Positions 12,130 to 24,094 of a stretch of 64,000 nt of DNA are shown here, one piece after another; position 1 is the first letter of the stretch, and each line of letters begins with the position of its first letter. Made by a program: the position numbers and the translations under genes. Below the pieces are notes generated by a model. That model saw nothing but the letters and a program-made list of their open reading frames with translations. It was not told the origin of the DNA and did no database searches. This stretch comes from Epiperipatus broadwayi. Lineage: Eukaryota; Onychophora; Udeonychophora; Euonychophora; Peripatidae. The DNA lies in assembly GCA_028023455.1 (NCBI GenBank), contig JAQFVV010012497.1, positions 1,674,001 to 1,738,000 of the forward strand. Direction: 5' to 3'.

Positions 12130-13090
12130 AGTTTTGAGCATTTATGTACACCTATACGTACTATGTGTACAACTCTGAAGAAGACTGTTGAACAGCCAAA
12201 ACTGTGAGCTATTTTTAGAAGTTGGGAATAAAAAAGTATTATATTTTCATTTTGTAAAGTACATAGAATGTGTATTTTTGTTTATGCTATGTGAGTAAAT
12301 ATTGTATAGTACTGTTTAATGATGTTCTCATAAATATATCATATGATAATAGATGGACAATTGATATCTTAAATTGGATTCCAAGAGATTGTAAAAGACC
12401 CAGAAAGAGACCACATGTGAGATGGATGGATGAAATAAGAAAGTGTGCAGGGGTGATGTGGAGAAAAGAAGCTAAAGATTGGAGATGGATTGAACTTGGA
12501 GTGACCATCCTGCAGTGGATTGATAATGGTTGATGATGATGACAACATAATAGGTTTATATCATTATTGCTATAATTATATTCAGATAACCTAGCATTCA
12601 AAAAGATTATAATTTAGAATGAGAATTGAATAGTTAATTAGTCTTATTTGAGCATTTATATACACTCATATATAATGTAAATTCAGTTCTAACGAAGACT
12701 GTTGAACAGTCAAAACTGAGCTATTTTTAGAGTTTGGAATAATAAAATATTGTATTTTCATTTTGAAAAGTACATAGAATATGTATTTTTGTTTATGTTG
12801 CAATTACTGAATTGTGATACAATATTATATAGCAGTTTAATGGAGTTCTCATAAACATATCATGTGATACAAATATAACAGGTTTATTTGTATTTTTATA
12901 TTGGACTATTTCCATCATCTAATATGTGTATTGAATGTCTTTAGAAAAAATTAACTTTATTTAAATATTCCAAATACATTCAACTGTTAGGAAATAACCT
13001 TCAGGAAAACAATAACAGGTTTATATCATTATTGCTATAATTATAGTCAGAGATTAGCATTCAAAAAGGCTATCATTTAGAATGAGTTAA
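12130..13090. repeat. Duplicated unknown repeat interrupted by a LINE tail
   Basis: The segment 12130-12350 recurs at 12645-12870; both carry gactgttgaacag followed by ctatttttagar and cattttgwaaagtacataga. A second stretch, gtttatatcattattgctat, appears at about 12552 and again at about 13017. The near-palindrome gactgttgaacagtc at 12700 is notable. This is an interspersed repeat of unknown class, duplicated with a spacing of about 510 bp. Confidence 0.55.
12345..12545 (+). mobile_element. 3' terminal fragment of an RTE-like LINE
   Basis: The plus strand at about 12355-12530 reads DILNWIPRDCKRPRKRPHVR, then WMDEIRKCAGVMWRKEAKDW, ending W-I-D-N-G-stop. This is the C-terminal motif of RTE-like RT proteins (W-x-P-R-x-x-x-R-x-x-G-R-P-x-x-R-W-x-D-(D/E)-I, then W-x-x-x-A-x-D). 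It is followed by tgatgatgatgac, like the simple-repeat tails of such LINEs. The copy is severely 5'-truncated, with no catalytic domain left. It sits between the two copies of the unknown repeat at 12130-13090. Confidence 0.65.
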
Positions 13091-13635
13091 CCAAAATCTT
13101 ATTTATATCTAAGATTAATTCCCCCTTTTTTTCTACATTTTCTTAATTAATTTGAATAAAAATTTGAATTTATTCAACAAAATATGGTTAAAATATATTA
13201 TAGCAAAAAGACATTTCATTTTTTCAACATTTTAATTAGAAACATAACTAACTTTTAGGCACCTATGTCACAACTTGTTTGTGCCCCTTCACCATAATAA
13301 CATCAAAAGAAAAAAAAATATTTACTGAAAATTAAATTTTTACAATACAATTGTTTAAAGTTTATTTTTTATATCAAGATATTGAACAATTTCACTTTCT
13401 ATAGACAAAATATTTAAATCAGATAGTCTAGTTTGGCTCATAGTGCTTCTTATTAAAAAACTTTTTATTTTTTTTTTAACTTGAAAAATAAATTGTCCAT
13501 CGCTTGCTAAATCTGGATTATCTTGCAAACTTTGTTAAAGGATAATATTAAACAATTTTTAATTCCAAAAATTCTAACAGATCAGCAATTCCAGCACATT
13601 TAGCAATTTCAATTTTAAACAAATTATTACTTCTA

Positions 13636-14290
13636 GGTGTCTGAAAATTTTAGATTGTCTACTTAAAAGTTAATTATGAGATAAGTGCTGGCTTCGAGTT
13701 TGTATTTTGGATCTGGTGTCTGAAATATCCTAGTGCCTCATTGAGGAATGCCAAAAGCATGAAACTGGTCTGAGGATAGCGATAATTTCTAGATAGAGAT
13801 TTTTTAAATGCTTTCTTTTGGTGGCATTTATCTATAAAGCTTATTAGAGCTTGCACACTCTTTAGTTTTTATAATTTCAAGCTTATTAAATTAAGTCATG
13901 TGAGTATGACTTCTTTTAATGACTAAAATAGCTTTTGCTTTTAAGTCTTAAGTGATGTTATATTGCTAAGACTATTAATATATGATATGGCTGAAGAATT
14001 CTCAGCCCCATATAACTATTTAAGTTGGATAGCTGGGTTTGAGGACATTTAGGTATCTGAAAATTTCAGACTATCTTTCAAAAGTTAACTATCAGATAAG
14101 TGCTAGCTTCGAATTGGTATTTTGGATCTGGTGTCTGGAATATCCTAGTGCCTCACTGAGGAATGCCAAAAGCATGAAACTGGTCCAAGGATAGAGATAA
14201 TTTCTAGATAGATTTTTAAAATGCTTATTCTTAGCGGCATTTATTTATAAAGCTTGTACGCTCTTTAGTTTTTATAATTACCAAGTTAAT
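13636..14290. repeat. Two-copy direct repeat, about 230 bp at 415-bp spacing
   Basis: The segment 13636-13860 recurs at 14050-14280. Both contain gtattttggatctggtgtct, then tatcctagtgcctca, gaggaatgccaaaagcatga and ataatttctagatag. Identity is about 88 percent by eye. The block is GC-richer than its surroundings, and the open frames crossing it are not protein-like. It is an unknown interspersed repeat or the start of a satellite. Confidence 0.65.
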
Positions 14291-14309
14291 TATGTTACAT
14301 ATGTAATAT

Positions 14310-14530
14310 TTAAATATAAGTATATTGTTATACTAAACTTAATTAATTAGAAAAGATTTGAACTGATTTTCAAGCTCCCTATAGCTATCCATTCCATCTC
14401 ATACAACAAATATACATGAGCACACAATGGTGAAAAAGATGCATATTGGTTAAGATGGAGTAGATAGCTCTAGAAAGCTTAAAGTCTGAATTCAAATCCC
14501 TTCTAATAACATACACATCTGTAAAGTTAG
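14310..14530. repeat. Inverted pair of a short repeat also found at 33345-33430
   Basis: The string aagtatattgttatactaaa leads to ttcaagctccctatagctat at 14310-14395. The same order occurs at 33355-33430 (aattagaagggatttgaatt, then caagctctctacagctatcc). At 14455-14520 the inverse complement appears (tagatagctctagaaagctt, then aattcaaatcccttctaat). It is a dispersed repeat of unknown class. Confidence 0.5.
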
Positions 14531-16321
14531 TTGCTACGAAAAAATCAGTATTTTAGTAAAAAAGTTTTAGCTTGTTTAGTTAAGATTAGAAAGAACATTT
14601 TCAGAAATATATATAAATAAATGCTTTAACTACTTCGTTCAATCTTGTTAAATGTTTATGAATTTGATTCAGAATTATATCCAATAAACATTTTTCTTTA
14701 AAACAATGTTGAGATTCTTTTTTAGTTTTATATGTACACTTCCTTTCACTTATCTCACTTGAGTATCTTTCACATGCCTAGTTACATTGATTTTGATTAA
14801 AGAAATGCTAAAAATAATATAATCAAAAGAATATAATGGTAAAGAGAGGGATTAAAATATTAAGAGAATATTTTTTTAAAAACTCAAATATTAACTTAAT
14901 GAATTTGAATTATCATATCCATATCATAATCATTCACTTCTGATAGCCACATTATTAATAGATTATAAACATAGGTCCTCATTTGTTATGATGATCAAAT
15001 CAAATGCTATTCAGACTTAAATCACTTTTACAAAGTACTGTTACATTTTCTGATCATTACCCCTCTTCAAAAAGTAAAACAGATACCAAGAAAAAAATTA
15101 ATTTTCTAAGATAGTATTTATCATGAATTTGAGTGCCACCTCTTTAGTTTAAAAAACTATTTTGCAGATTCAGATTCAAAACTTTCCCATATTTTATTAA
15201 ATTTTCACTGTTTAACACTAATTTCTATCGAATGCAATGATCTTAAATATGAGCTTATATAAACTACTATGCCAATTTAGTAACTATTTTAACAAAACAC
15301 CATGGAATAAAAATTAAATGATAATAGGCTATGTTTAACCTTAATAACTACTTTATTATATTATCGTAAAACAATAAATATAAAAACAACCTTGAACAGT
15401 CAAAATTACCAAACAAATCAAAGGGAAAATAGTACATTTACCACCATCAATAATACTATATTAAATATTTTTTTATTTTTCATAGTGGGGATTATACTTT
15501 AGAAATGTCCTTTACAGAACTATAGATGAATAATGATTCTGGTTCAATATTTAAACATTACATGAACAATAATAAAATCTACAGATATCCAACATATTTA
15601 GACATTATAAAAAATAATAACGAAGATAAATGGAATATTTATAAGGGCAAATAAATAAAAACTCTGAAAGCCTCTTACATAAATGAATGAAAAAAAAATC
15701 ACTACTATTTATTACTTGCATGTCTGTAATTCCAAATTCTTAGATATATCATTTCAGATGACTATTATCTTCAATATTTTTCACATTCTAAGTATCACAG
15801 TTTGTTTCACATTGATCCAATGTTTTCTTTAGTTTGCTTGAATGATGATGAACTTAATTTTACAATAACTTTTCATCTTCAATGAATTAAGCAACCTTTT
15901 GACAACTAAATAGTTTCACAATTAAATCATTTTATTTTTTCAACAATGGCAAGCATCAGACTGTATTTGATTTCATGTTAAAATGCAACTCCTTTCATCT
16001 AGGTGCTATATGGAAGAATGAAAAAAAAACAGATGCAATTTTAGGGTGCCTTAGACAGCCTAGAGGCAAAAGTTTAACAGCCCGATTCATTGTACCAGTC
16101 AACATAAGATGTAGAAATTCTTTGTCTGAGTACTATTGGAGTATCTTGAGGCTAATCTTTTTAAAACTACTGGTTCATTTTGCCTTGGTCACTATTCTAA
16201 ACTTTTTTTTCCAATCCCTTTTACAGCTTTACAATATTGACCTAAATATTTTTCAGAGCATATTAAAATATTTTAGCCTATTGTTAATTTTAATTACCTT
16301 TTAATTACTTGTTAAACTATA

Positions 16322-16620
16322 AACTATTTCCATCAACTAATATTAAGTATCGAATGTTTTTAGAAAAATTTTAAACTTCATTAAACTTTCCAAATACATT
16401 AAACTATTATAGCACAAAATTAGTATATAACACAAAGTTTTGAGTAGTATTATTCTCCTCTCTTTTTTCAAGTGATGTTGGTCAGACCAGCAACAGTACT
16501 AGCATGGGAATCAATCCTGAACCTTTGGATTCATGAATACTGAATTTTAAGATAGTGCTCTAACCAAGTGAGCTATTCTATCAAAGACAACAGCCAGTAG
16601 AAAATTCATATATTTTGACA
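16322..16620 (-). mobile_element. tRNA-derived SINE, near full length, minus strand
   Basis: On the minus strand the 5' head reads aatagctcacttggttagag at about 16580, which matches a tRNA/Pol III A box. It ends in a B-box-like ggattgattccc near 16510. A body with ttgctggtctgaccaacatc and gagaataatactactcaaaa follows. The tail, ggaaagtttaatgaagttt to gatggaaatag at 16322, has no poly(A). At least nine further copies or pieces of this family occur in the window. The tRNA relationship is visible in the boxes, but the source tRNA is not identified. Confidence 0.65.
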
Positions 16621-16734
16621 ATCTTCCTAATTTTTCCACCTTCTTCTTAAAAGCAAAGTTCCCACGTTAGTATTGTGGACTAGTCAGACTAGCAATAACT
16701 GAATAGAATATTAATCAAAGCATTGGGCTATATA

Positions 16735-16985
16735 TTAATCTATATGGTATTGCTAACAGCTGAATGTATTTGGAAAGTTTAAAATTTTTGTAAATATATT
16801 CAATACTTAATACTAGATGGTGGAAATAGTCCAAATAATTAATATTAAAAAATGCCAGCATCACAAACTTTAGACAAACATGTATGTGTGATAAATGGAC
16901 TATTTCCTTCATCCATTATTAAATGTTAAATGTCTAGAAAATTTTAAACTTTTCGAATACAAACAATTACTGTAATCAAGAAAAT
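16735..16985. repeat. Two SINE tails in opposite orientation
   Basis: A plus-strand tail lies at 16745-16832 (aatgtatttggaaagtttaa to gatggtggaaatagtcc). A minus-strand tail lies at 16898-16970 (ggactatttccttcatcc to ttttaaacttttcgaatac). They flank about 65 bp of other sequence and could form a stem. Confidence 0.55.
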
Positions 16986-17039
16986 CTTTTATAGTCAAGA
17001 GAAGATACACAAAAACGAATTGTTGTTACTATAGTGCAT

Positions 17040-17480
17040 ACATACCAGCAAGAGTGGACAAATTAAAGATCTGCAGTTAAATATACTACTAGAACAGATT
17101 TCCAAAGCCATACAACACTTCAAGAAATTCTAACTTCTACAAAGCCTAAACTGGAAATGATGAAAAACAAAAACTGCATCTATAAAATACCATATAAATG
17201 TGGAAGAATATTGGCAAGACCTGTCACTCTGTTGAACAGCAAAAAAACAAAAACAAAACAGATGTGACTACAGTAGTAGTCCGTGTATGTATCAATGAAC
17301 ATATATTTGATTGAGAAAATACAAAAATATTGGAGAGAAAAATATGCAAAAAAGAAAATTAAAAGAATGGCAAATAATCATTTAAGTCAACCAAAAATGT
17401 GTCAATTTGTAATGTCTAGAAGCCTCTAATTTCATTCTTAGAAAAAGTATTAAAAAGAAATTGGAAGAATCAGGATTTGA
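17040..17480 (+). mobile_element. Penelope-like element fragment (GIY-YIG endonuclease remnant)
   Basis: At about 17190 the plus strand reads NCIYKIPYKCGR, the G-V-Y-K-I-P-C-x-C-G-K opening of the GIY-YIG endonuclease in Penelope-like retroelements. A frameshift later it reads NIGKTCHSVEQ, matching Y-I-G-x-T-x-R-S-x-x-x. Then VRVCINEHIF matches T-R-I-x-E-H at about 17285. Near 17425 the stretch ASNFILRKSIKKKLEESGFE resembles the domain's C-terminal end. Frameshifts and stops show it is dead. No RT part is recognised upstream. Confidence 0.55.
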
Positions 17481-17524
17481 AATGATCCTTATATATGAAA
17501 TTTCGGCACTGTTCTATAAGATTG

Positions 17525-17660
17525 TGCAAAAGCACATAAATATGCAGTTTACACAGCCGCCACCTTCTAGGCCTATATATCTATGCAAAAGCACAGAAAG
17601 AGGCAGTTTAAACAGCAGCAGCTGGCATTATTTCTAGGCTATAAAGCACAGAAAAGATGC
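17525..17660. repeat. Local duplication around gcaaaagcaca
   Basis: The strings gcaaaagcacataaatatgc and gcaaaagcacagaaagaggc each lead, through a cagtttamacagc motif, to a ttctaggcctat / ttctaggctat motif. They form a diverged tandem of about 57 bp units, with a third partial unit at about 17642. It is non-coding. Confidence 0.45.
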
Positions 17661-17767
17661 CATTTATTGGCAGCCAGCCAGCTTTGTTACGCACTTCATC
17701 TCAATGCTCTCAGTTCAAAGTTTGCTATAGTATCTGTTACAACTCTTCAAACATTGATTGTTGCCTA

Positions 17768-18012
17768 ATAGAATAGCTCAGTTGATTAGAGCATTGTCTT
17801 GAAAATAGATATTCAAGAATCTTAAAGTGTAAGTTCACCTCTGCTAAATTGTCACTGACAGGCCATCTGTAGAAAGAGAATAATATCACTCAAAATATTG
17901 TGCAATTTACTGTTTTTTGCCTATTTGTGTGTTCTTACTAACGATTGTTTGTATTTGAAAAGTTTAAAATTTTCTAAACATTTAATGATAGATGATGGAA
18001 ATCATCTAACGT
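17768..18012 (+). mobile_element. tRNA-derived SINE, near full length, plus strand
   Basis: The head reads aatagctcagttgattagag, a good Pol III A box, with a B-box-like gtaagttcacctctgc about 50 bp later. The body includes aataatatcactcaaaatat. The tail runs gtttgtatttgaaaagttta to gatgatggaaatcatc, with no poly(A). It is the same family as the minus-strand copy at 16322-16620. Confidence 0.65.
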
Positions 18013-19599
18013 TATTACATCTAATATATCAACATCACAAATCTTCATCGAAAATATCTCGTTTATTTCGAGAACATTTTTAATTACTTCTGGTTTATTA
18101 TGAAAACTTTTTTTTTTCAGAATAAATTTGATCTTTAAAATATTACATATATTATAGTAAACCATATATATCGTTCATAATTATGTCAACTATTCCATGT
18201 AAATTAAGAAAAAAAATTACAGTAATTTATTACTGCAACCCATATATTTAATATTTACTACTTGGACTGCCCAAACCTAGCTCTACAAATTGTAGTTGTA
18301 TACATTTGCAAGCTAACTTCCACTCTTCTGTTTCAATTCATAAGGATGGTTATTGCAATTTAAGCTGTCTTGCAAACAAGCAAGAATTGATTTTAATAAT
18401 TTATTTTGTTCAACTTATTGGAATAAATGGTCAAACTTTCTTTAAGTGTTTGGGCTCACAAATTTTCCTTTATTTAATTAACCGTTCATTTCTTTTATCC
18501 ATCTTAAATGTCTGTATAAGATATTGACATAGTAGAGCTATTAGTGATTTTAATTATTGTAGATTTTTAAATAACTTTCTTTACTCAGCTTAAATTTATA
18601 AAATATTGCTTATGATTCTATTCAGGAGTCTGTTTCATATATCTTCATATCACGTTTCTTATATTTTCTTTCTTGTACAAATCAAAAGCGCTAATGACAA
18701 TTATAAGCCAGTTTGGAGATTATCTAACTTTGTAATTTTTCTTGTGATCAAAATAAATTACTTTAAATAGGACTTCTTTACCAAATTAAATTATTTTTAT
18801 GCTGTTTTAATCAATAGTAATTTTTTTCTCACGATAGATTAAATGTATAATTTACAAAATCCCTCTATTTTATTTATATTTGATAGAACAAATATTTTAT
18901 ACTAGGTTACTTTTTTAGTTTATGAATTACAAACTTTACATTCTTTAATAATTTTACATGACATTTTTGTATAATTTTATGATATTGAAGTCATATGAAG
19001 AAAAACAGCTTCATATGTATTGGAAATTAGTTAAAAGTAACTCTTTAATTCAGTTAAGTATATGTGTACATAGATACATATCAGTAGGTGTTGGTAGATC
19101 ATTGAATTTACATGTCTTAAGACTTATTTCTAGTATTTTATTAAGTCTTGAATGTGCAATACAAAAGTTTTATCTGTTTCAGTATTTTAGTTGTAGGTTT
19201 ACAAATAGCTAACTTTCTTTATGGATTTAAAAAATTTACTTAATATTATGAGAAGATAAAATGTTTTAAATTATGAGAGAAAAAAATATTTAAATGTAAT
19301 TGAAAATTAGAGAAATTTAACTATGTAAAATTACTAAAAAATTTCTACAAATATCATTAAAAATAAAACTCACTAAAAAAAAAATATTTCTGTATTCTAG
19401 GGACATCAGATTAGTATTTTTAATTATTGTAATTTGTCTTATTCAGCTTTTAAAAATTTAAAATTCATTATAGAAAAAGTTGAATTGATAGTTCATACAA
19501 TCTATATAAAATCCATTTTCATGAATTTAAAACAAATACTGACCTGGCATCCACAGTGTACTAAATGTTAATATACATTACCAATCCATTGAATATAAT

Positions 19600-19775
19600 A
19601 GCATTGTGGTTAGGTCAGTAATATCAGAAGAGTGGAGAATAAAGTTGTATAATCCACTAATCTGTGTTATCTTACTAACCTATAAGTTATTACTAATAGT
19701 TATTTGTATTTGGAAGTTTAAATTTTTCTAGACATTCAACATTGAATGACAGATGTTGGAAATAATCCAACATAT
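19600..19775 (+). mobile_element. SINE copy, head-truncated
   Basis: The stretch agaagagtggagaataaag, then atctgtgttatcttactaac and gtatttggaagtttaaattt, ending gatgttggaaataatccaa, matches the body and tail of the SINE family. The tRNA-like head is missing or too diverged. Confidence 0.5.
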
Positions 19776-21295
19776 TATTACAACGCAAAACAAAATTGTT
19801 TCGTCTCTTCAAACTATCTTCAAAATTGATATCTTGCAAAATAGGAAGCATAACAACTCATAAAATTAAATGTGCTACTTCTTGAATTTTAAATGTACTT
19901 ATTTCAGAATGCTTATGGCTAGAGTTGATATTTCAGTTCACATACCTGGACGTTGAACTTGACAAAATTATTTACAAAAATATAATTTACTCAGAGTTAC
20001 CTTAATTTTTTATTATTTTTGTTAAGCAAATTAATCAGCCCTTATTTATTGCCCTTGTTACCCAATTCGATATATATGACAGTGTAAATTTCTGGAGTAA
20101 CCTCACATCCACACTCTATCCTTGTTTCTACATAATATATGACTACATACATATAAAAACAAAACTTATTAATACAAATAAATGTCTATATTTGAAACAT
20201 TAATAATTAAATATATGAAAAAAATGTGATTGTAATAAAAATCTGTATATATTTAAGAAATCTTTACCAACAAGGATTAAAGAATTTTACATTCTTTGTA
20301 CATAAATGTAAAAATTCTAATCTTGTAGACATGTTAAACTTGAGAAGTGCATACAAAAAGACAAACATAATAATTTTCCAAAAATATCAAATTTCATGCG
20401 TTATTTTGCAGATATTATATATGAAATAATCATTTACATATTTTCTATAAATGATCATAATTTACTATTGTGGCAGTAGAATTATGTTTATAGATATAAT
20501 GCAATGAAAGAACTGAAATAATCTCAAAAAAAAAAAAAAAGAAAAAAGATTTAAATGCTACTCCAAAAATTCATTACTAAATACAATGCAAATTATAAGC
20601 TTAATGTTTACAAATATACCTAAATATTACAATAGATATAGAAAGGCCTAGACTAATCAATATTTTTATGTAAAAGTCTTTAATTTTTTAAGACATGCCA
20701 GTTCAAGTTTCTTTAACTCTGGGTGCTAAACCAGACTTAGAGATGGATTTTTCATCAAGATTAAGCCTTCTAGTCAAGACCTAAACTTATTCAATAAAAA
20801 ACAAACGAGACTATTAGTTGATCAAAAAATGTTTCAGTTTGTTGAATACAACATAATCAAGATGTTTACAATAATAAGTCTAGCATTTTGTAAACATAAA
20901 AAAAGCATCTGGCCAGAAAATTTTCATAAATATTATATAAATCCAATAAAAATAAAGCAAAAAATGATTAAATCATATATTACTCCCTAAGCCATAATTC
21001 TTCAAAATATTTACATTTCATCATACAATTATGATTTCTTTAATCATATTCTGCAACTACTGAGACTGCATAAATTCTGGTCTATATCAGTGCAATCATG
21101 TAGTTTAAAAATAGATGCTGTGGAATCTTCAAAAGCAATTGACTAGTTTCAAATTTTGCTTCCACTGGCTAAACGATTAGACAAATAATTTTAATTCACA
21201 TAAGTATTAGTAAATTTTCAGCAAATAAAGTTCTAATTTTATTTTGGATGAGTATTCAACTTCACATAACCTCTAGCATTATCCAAGAGCAATTA

Positions 21296-21878
21296 TCTTC
21301 ACTCTACTCCAGAGCCATCTAGTGTAAGCTTGCATAAACAATAAGCATCAGATGGTATGGTGATATAGAATTCCTATTTCAAGACAGATCAATTTCTGGC
21401 TTTTGTTTTCATCAGTGAAGACTAAGATTCGAAACTGCAATTAATACACTTATGCATGTAAAAATCATCATTTACTCTTTCATACTATTCAAGTTAATAA
21501 ACTGAATAAAAAAAAAAAAGCAACTTAAGATTTCAAATCCAGATCAATTCACTTCATAGCTATATAGATCTGACTCTAGATCAATTTCTATATATTTTTG
21601 AGATCTGTTTTGTAATAACTACATATTCTCTTTTACTCTTGCAGTTATTATAAAAGTGAAATCTCAAACATATAGTGAGTTTAGCCTGGGCTCAAACCTT
21701 AGGTTTAATTTTGGATTATTAGCTTGAATATTTATAAGAGTAAAAGATGACTGTTATATGCATAAATGTATCAGACTGAGATTGGAATTCTAAGTTTTAA
21801 CTAGTGAAAATCAGAAAAAGTGGATAAAATAGCACTATACCATTTGATCTCCACTGACTATTCAAACTAGAGTAGAGT
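21296..21878. repeat. Diverged long inverted repeat (about 190-bp arms)
   Basis: The left arm 21296-21497 (actctactccagagcc, then cagatggtatggtgatatag, ending aagttaataaactg) pairs with 21708-21878 (gcttgaatatttataagagt ending ctagagtagagt), with about 70-75 percent identity by eye. Related sequence without the mate occurs at 22640-22770 (gaccagtttctggctggagt). It looks like an old fold-back element. Confidence 0.45.
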
Positions 21879-21899
21879 AAATATAACTGCTTTTATATT

Positions 21900-24090
21900 C
21901 CAATTCCATAAAAATTTTCAATTCTTCTGACCATTCATTGAAATATGTATTAAAAAAAAATATTACAAGATGTTCTTTAATTTTCAATGTTTGCATTTGA
22001 AACTGGGATACTACTTCATACTTCACAATCATCTATTGAACATAAATAATCAATAGCGTAAATGAAAATGTTGCATATAAATTTTTTCACTAATAATTTT
22101 CTTTAATAAAAAAGCAAATTTGATGATTCTCATTGCAAAGGCCTAATCAATAATAATAAAAAAAGTCTGAAAATTGGTCACAGTCTAACATTTGGTATCT
22201 AAAGATTACATTACTGTTCTGGAGTATATAGAGTGGAGTATTGCTCCTAATGCTTGTATTGAAATTTCTTATAACTATACTAGTCCACTTCTATCAATCC
22301 TAATTAAATCTTGTTGCAATAATGTGTTAACATAGACAGAATAGTTTAGAATTGCAACAGTATACTCTTTCTTGGTGATTTAATAAGATGAAGTGCAATA
22401 ATTATATTTTGTATGGCATAAGTGTCAATATTTCAAAATTTAGGACCTCTCATCTTTTTAGAAGTTTTCTTTTTCATCTATATAAATAAAAAAGAATCAA
22501 TGTTATTTTGATTAAAATTCTAAAATGTAAAACAAAATTATTATATATATGTATATATCAATGATTTCAAAATTGTTGAACCTCAAAAACAATAGCAAAT
22601 ATAAATAAAAAAAAAGGAAAAGTAACCAGTAATCATCAGATGTATATAAAATTCCTATCTTTGTATTTAAATCTCTATCCTGACCAGTTTCTGGCTGGAG
22701 TCTTTATCAATGAGACTCACAACTCAAAATTAAAAGAAAAGCAGATATGCATACATTAATCACCTCTAATTGTATTTTACTTCATTCAAATTTCAAGTTT
22801 TTAGTTTGACAGATAAAATGAAGTTAAAAAGCTGCTGTTACTGATTTATTTTTATTACAAAAAGGCAATTGACTAATAAAACAATAAAAATGTGGACTAA
22901 TATCTTTTGTCATGGAACACTAGTTAAATACTATTTATATATTTTATAGTGATACAAAATCCAGTGTATAATTTGATTTTTAAGCACTTATTGTTATGAC
23001 AAAATTACTATTAAATAATTGCTTAAGTTACCAAATCTATATTGGCTATATACTAATGAAATGGAATTGGGCAAGATAAAATGAAATTTCCCATATTAAT
23101 ATAATAAAATTTGGATAGTATATTATTTTGACCAATGACATCACTATTTTTAAAATTATATTCTTTTTCTAATTAAAAGTTATGATATTACTTAAGATTT
23201 TAGCTAGCTGTCTATCACAGTAAATAAATTAAATAATGAGAAGCAACTTTTTTTGTTTATAAATTTCCCCCTATTTTTAAACATTTAGATCAGTGTAGAC
23301 AGATATACATTTTTTTTAAAGTTAATTATAAATGCCCGCATTTTGAATGAAGAATGTAAAATGGCTTCCCCCTAGATAAAATCAAAAATTTCCGTGCATA
23401 ATTCGTATGGCTATTAGCAAATTGAACAATCCCTCTCTCTGACATGATATCTTAAATCCCGTTTTCTTATTCCCAGAATTGATTCATTTCTTTTTCATTC
23501 CTATCCTATTTTGTTAGTTATAATATTCTATTCTCATATTGTTATTGTAAAGGCTTAAACAAAAAACCAATCAAAACAGTTCTACCCATTTCAGTTTCTT
23601 TTCCATTGATTTATCCTCTTATGGTCTAAAAGTAAATGTTTAATAGTATCCTTCAACATAAACTATAATTAGTTCAAATTCTTTTTCCATTTTTACCTCC
23701 TTTTCCTGGTTTCAAAGGCTGTTGTCTGTCAACCAAACAATTAGATATTATATACTTATTTATATAATTTTTTATATTCATTTTCTTATCTGTGTAACTT
23801 TCTAGCCTGTGTTTGGTCTACTTTACTCTTAATCCAGTAACATATATACTATATTTATAAATTTACTTTCACTCACATATTGCAATCTTAAAATATTTTA
23901 AATTTAATTAAAAGATTAACTCATTTTCCTTAATTAGATCAACTGACCATAATTCATCACCTAATGCATAACTACACATTTCTTTATGAATTCTATGAAC
24001 AATATCTGACTTTCTTAGCCAATTCAAAGTGACTCATTTCCAAATATTTAATCAGTTACCATTTCTTTCTGAATTATTTTATGCATTAAA
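21900..24090. other. AT-rich sequence, no gene seen
   Basis: Apart from the weak repeat similarity at 22640-22770, no coding, RNA or element signal is recognised here. The same holds for 18100-19590 and 19800-21280. Confidence 0.5.
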
Positions 24091-24094
24091 TAAA

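Noticed and set aside
13674-13856. 60-codon minus-strand frame
   Set aside because: It lies wholly in the 230-bp unknown repeat and is broken in the sister copy at 14090.
15975-16304. 109-codon plus-strand frame containing LRQPRGKSLTARFIVPVNIR
   Set aside because: The first third looks somewhat protein-like, but I found no family match, no splice sites and a low-complexity C-terminus. Left uncalled.
16540-16590. tRNA gene candidate
   Set aside because: A and B boxes are present but no cloverleaf with a proper acceptor stem. It is the head of a repeated SINE.
17770-17840. tRNA gene candidate
   Set aside because: Same SINE head in plus orientation, with no acceptor stem.
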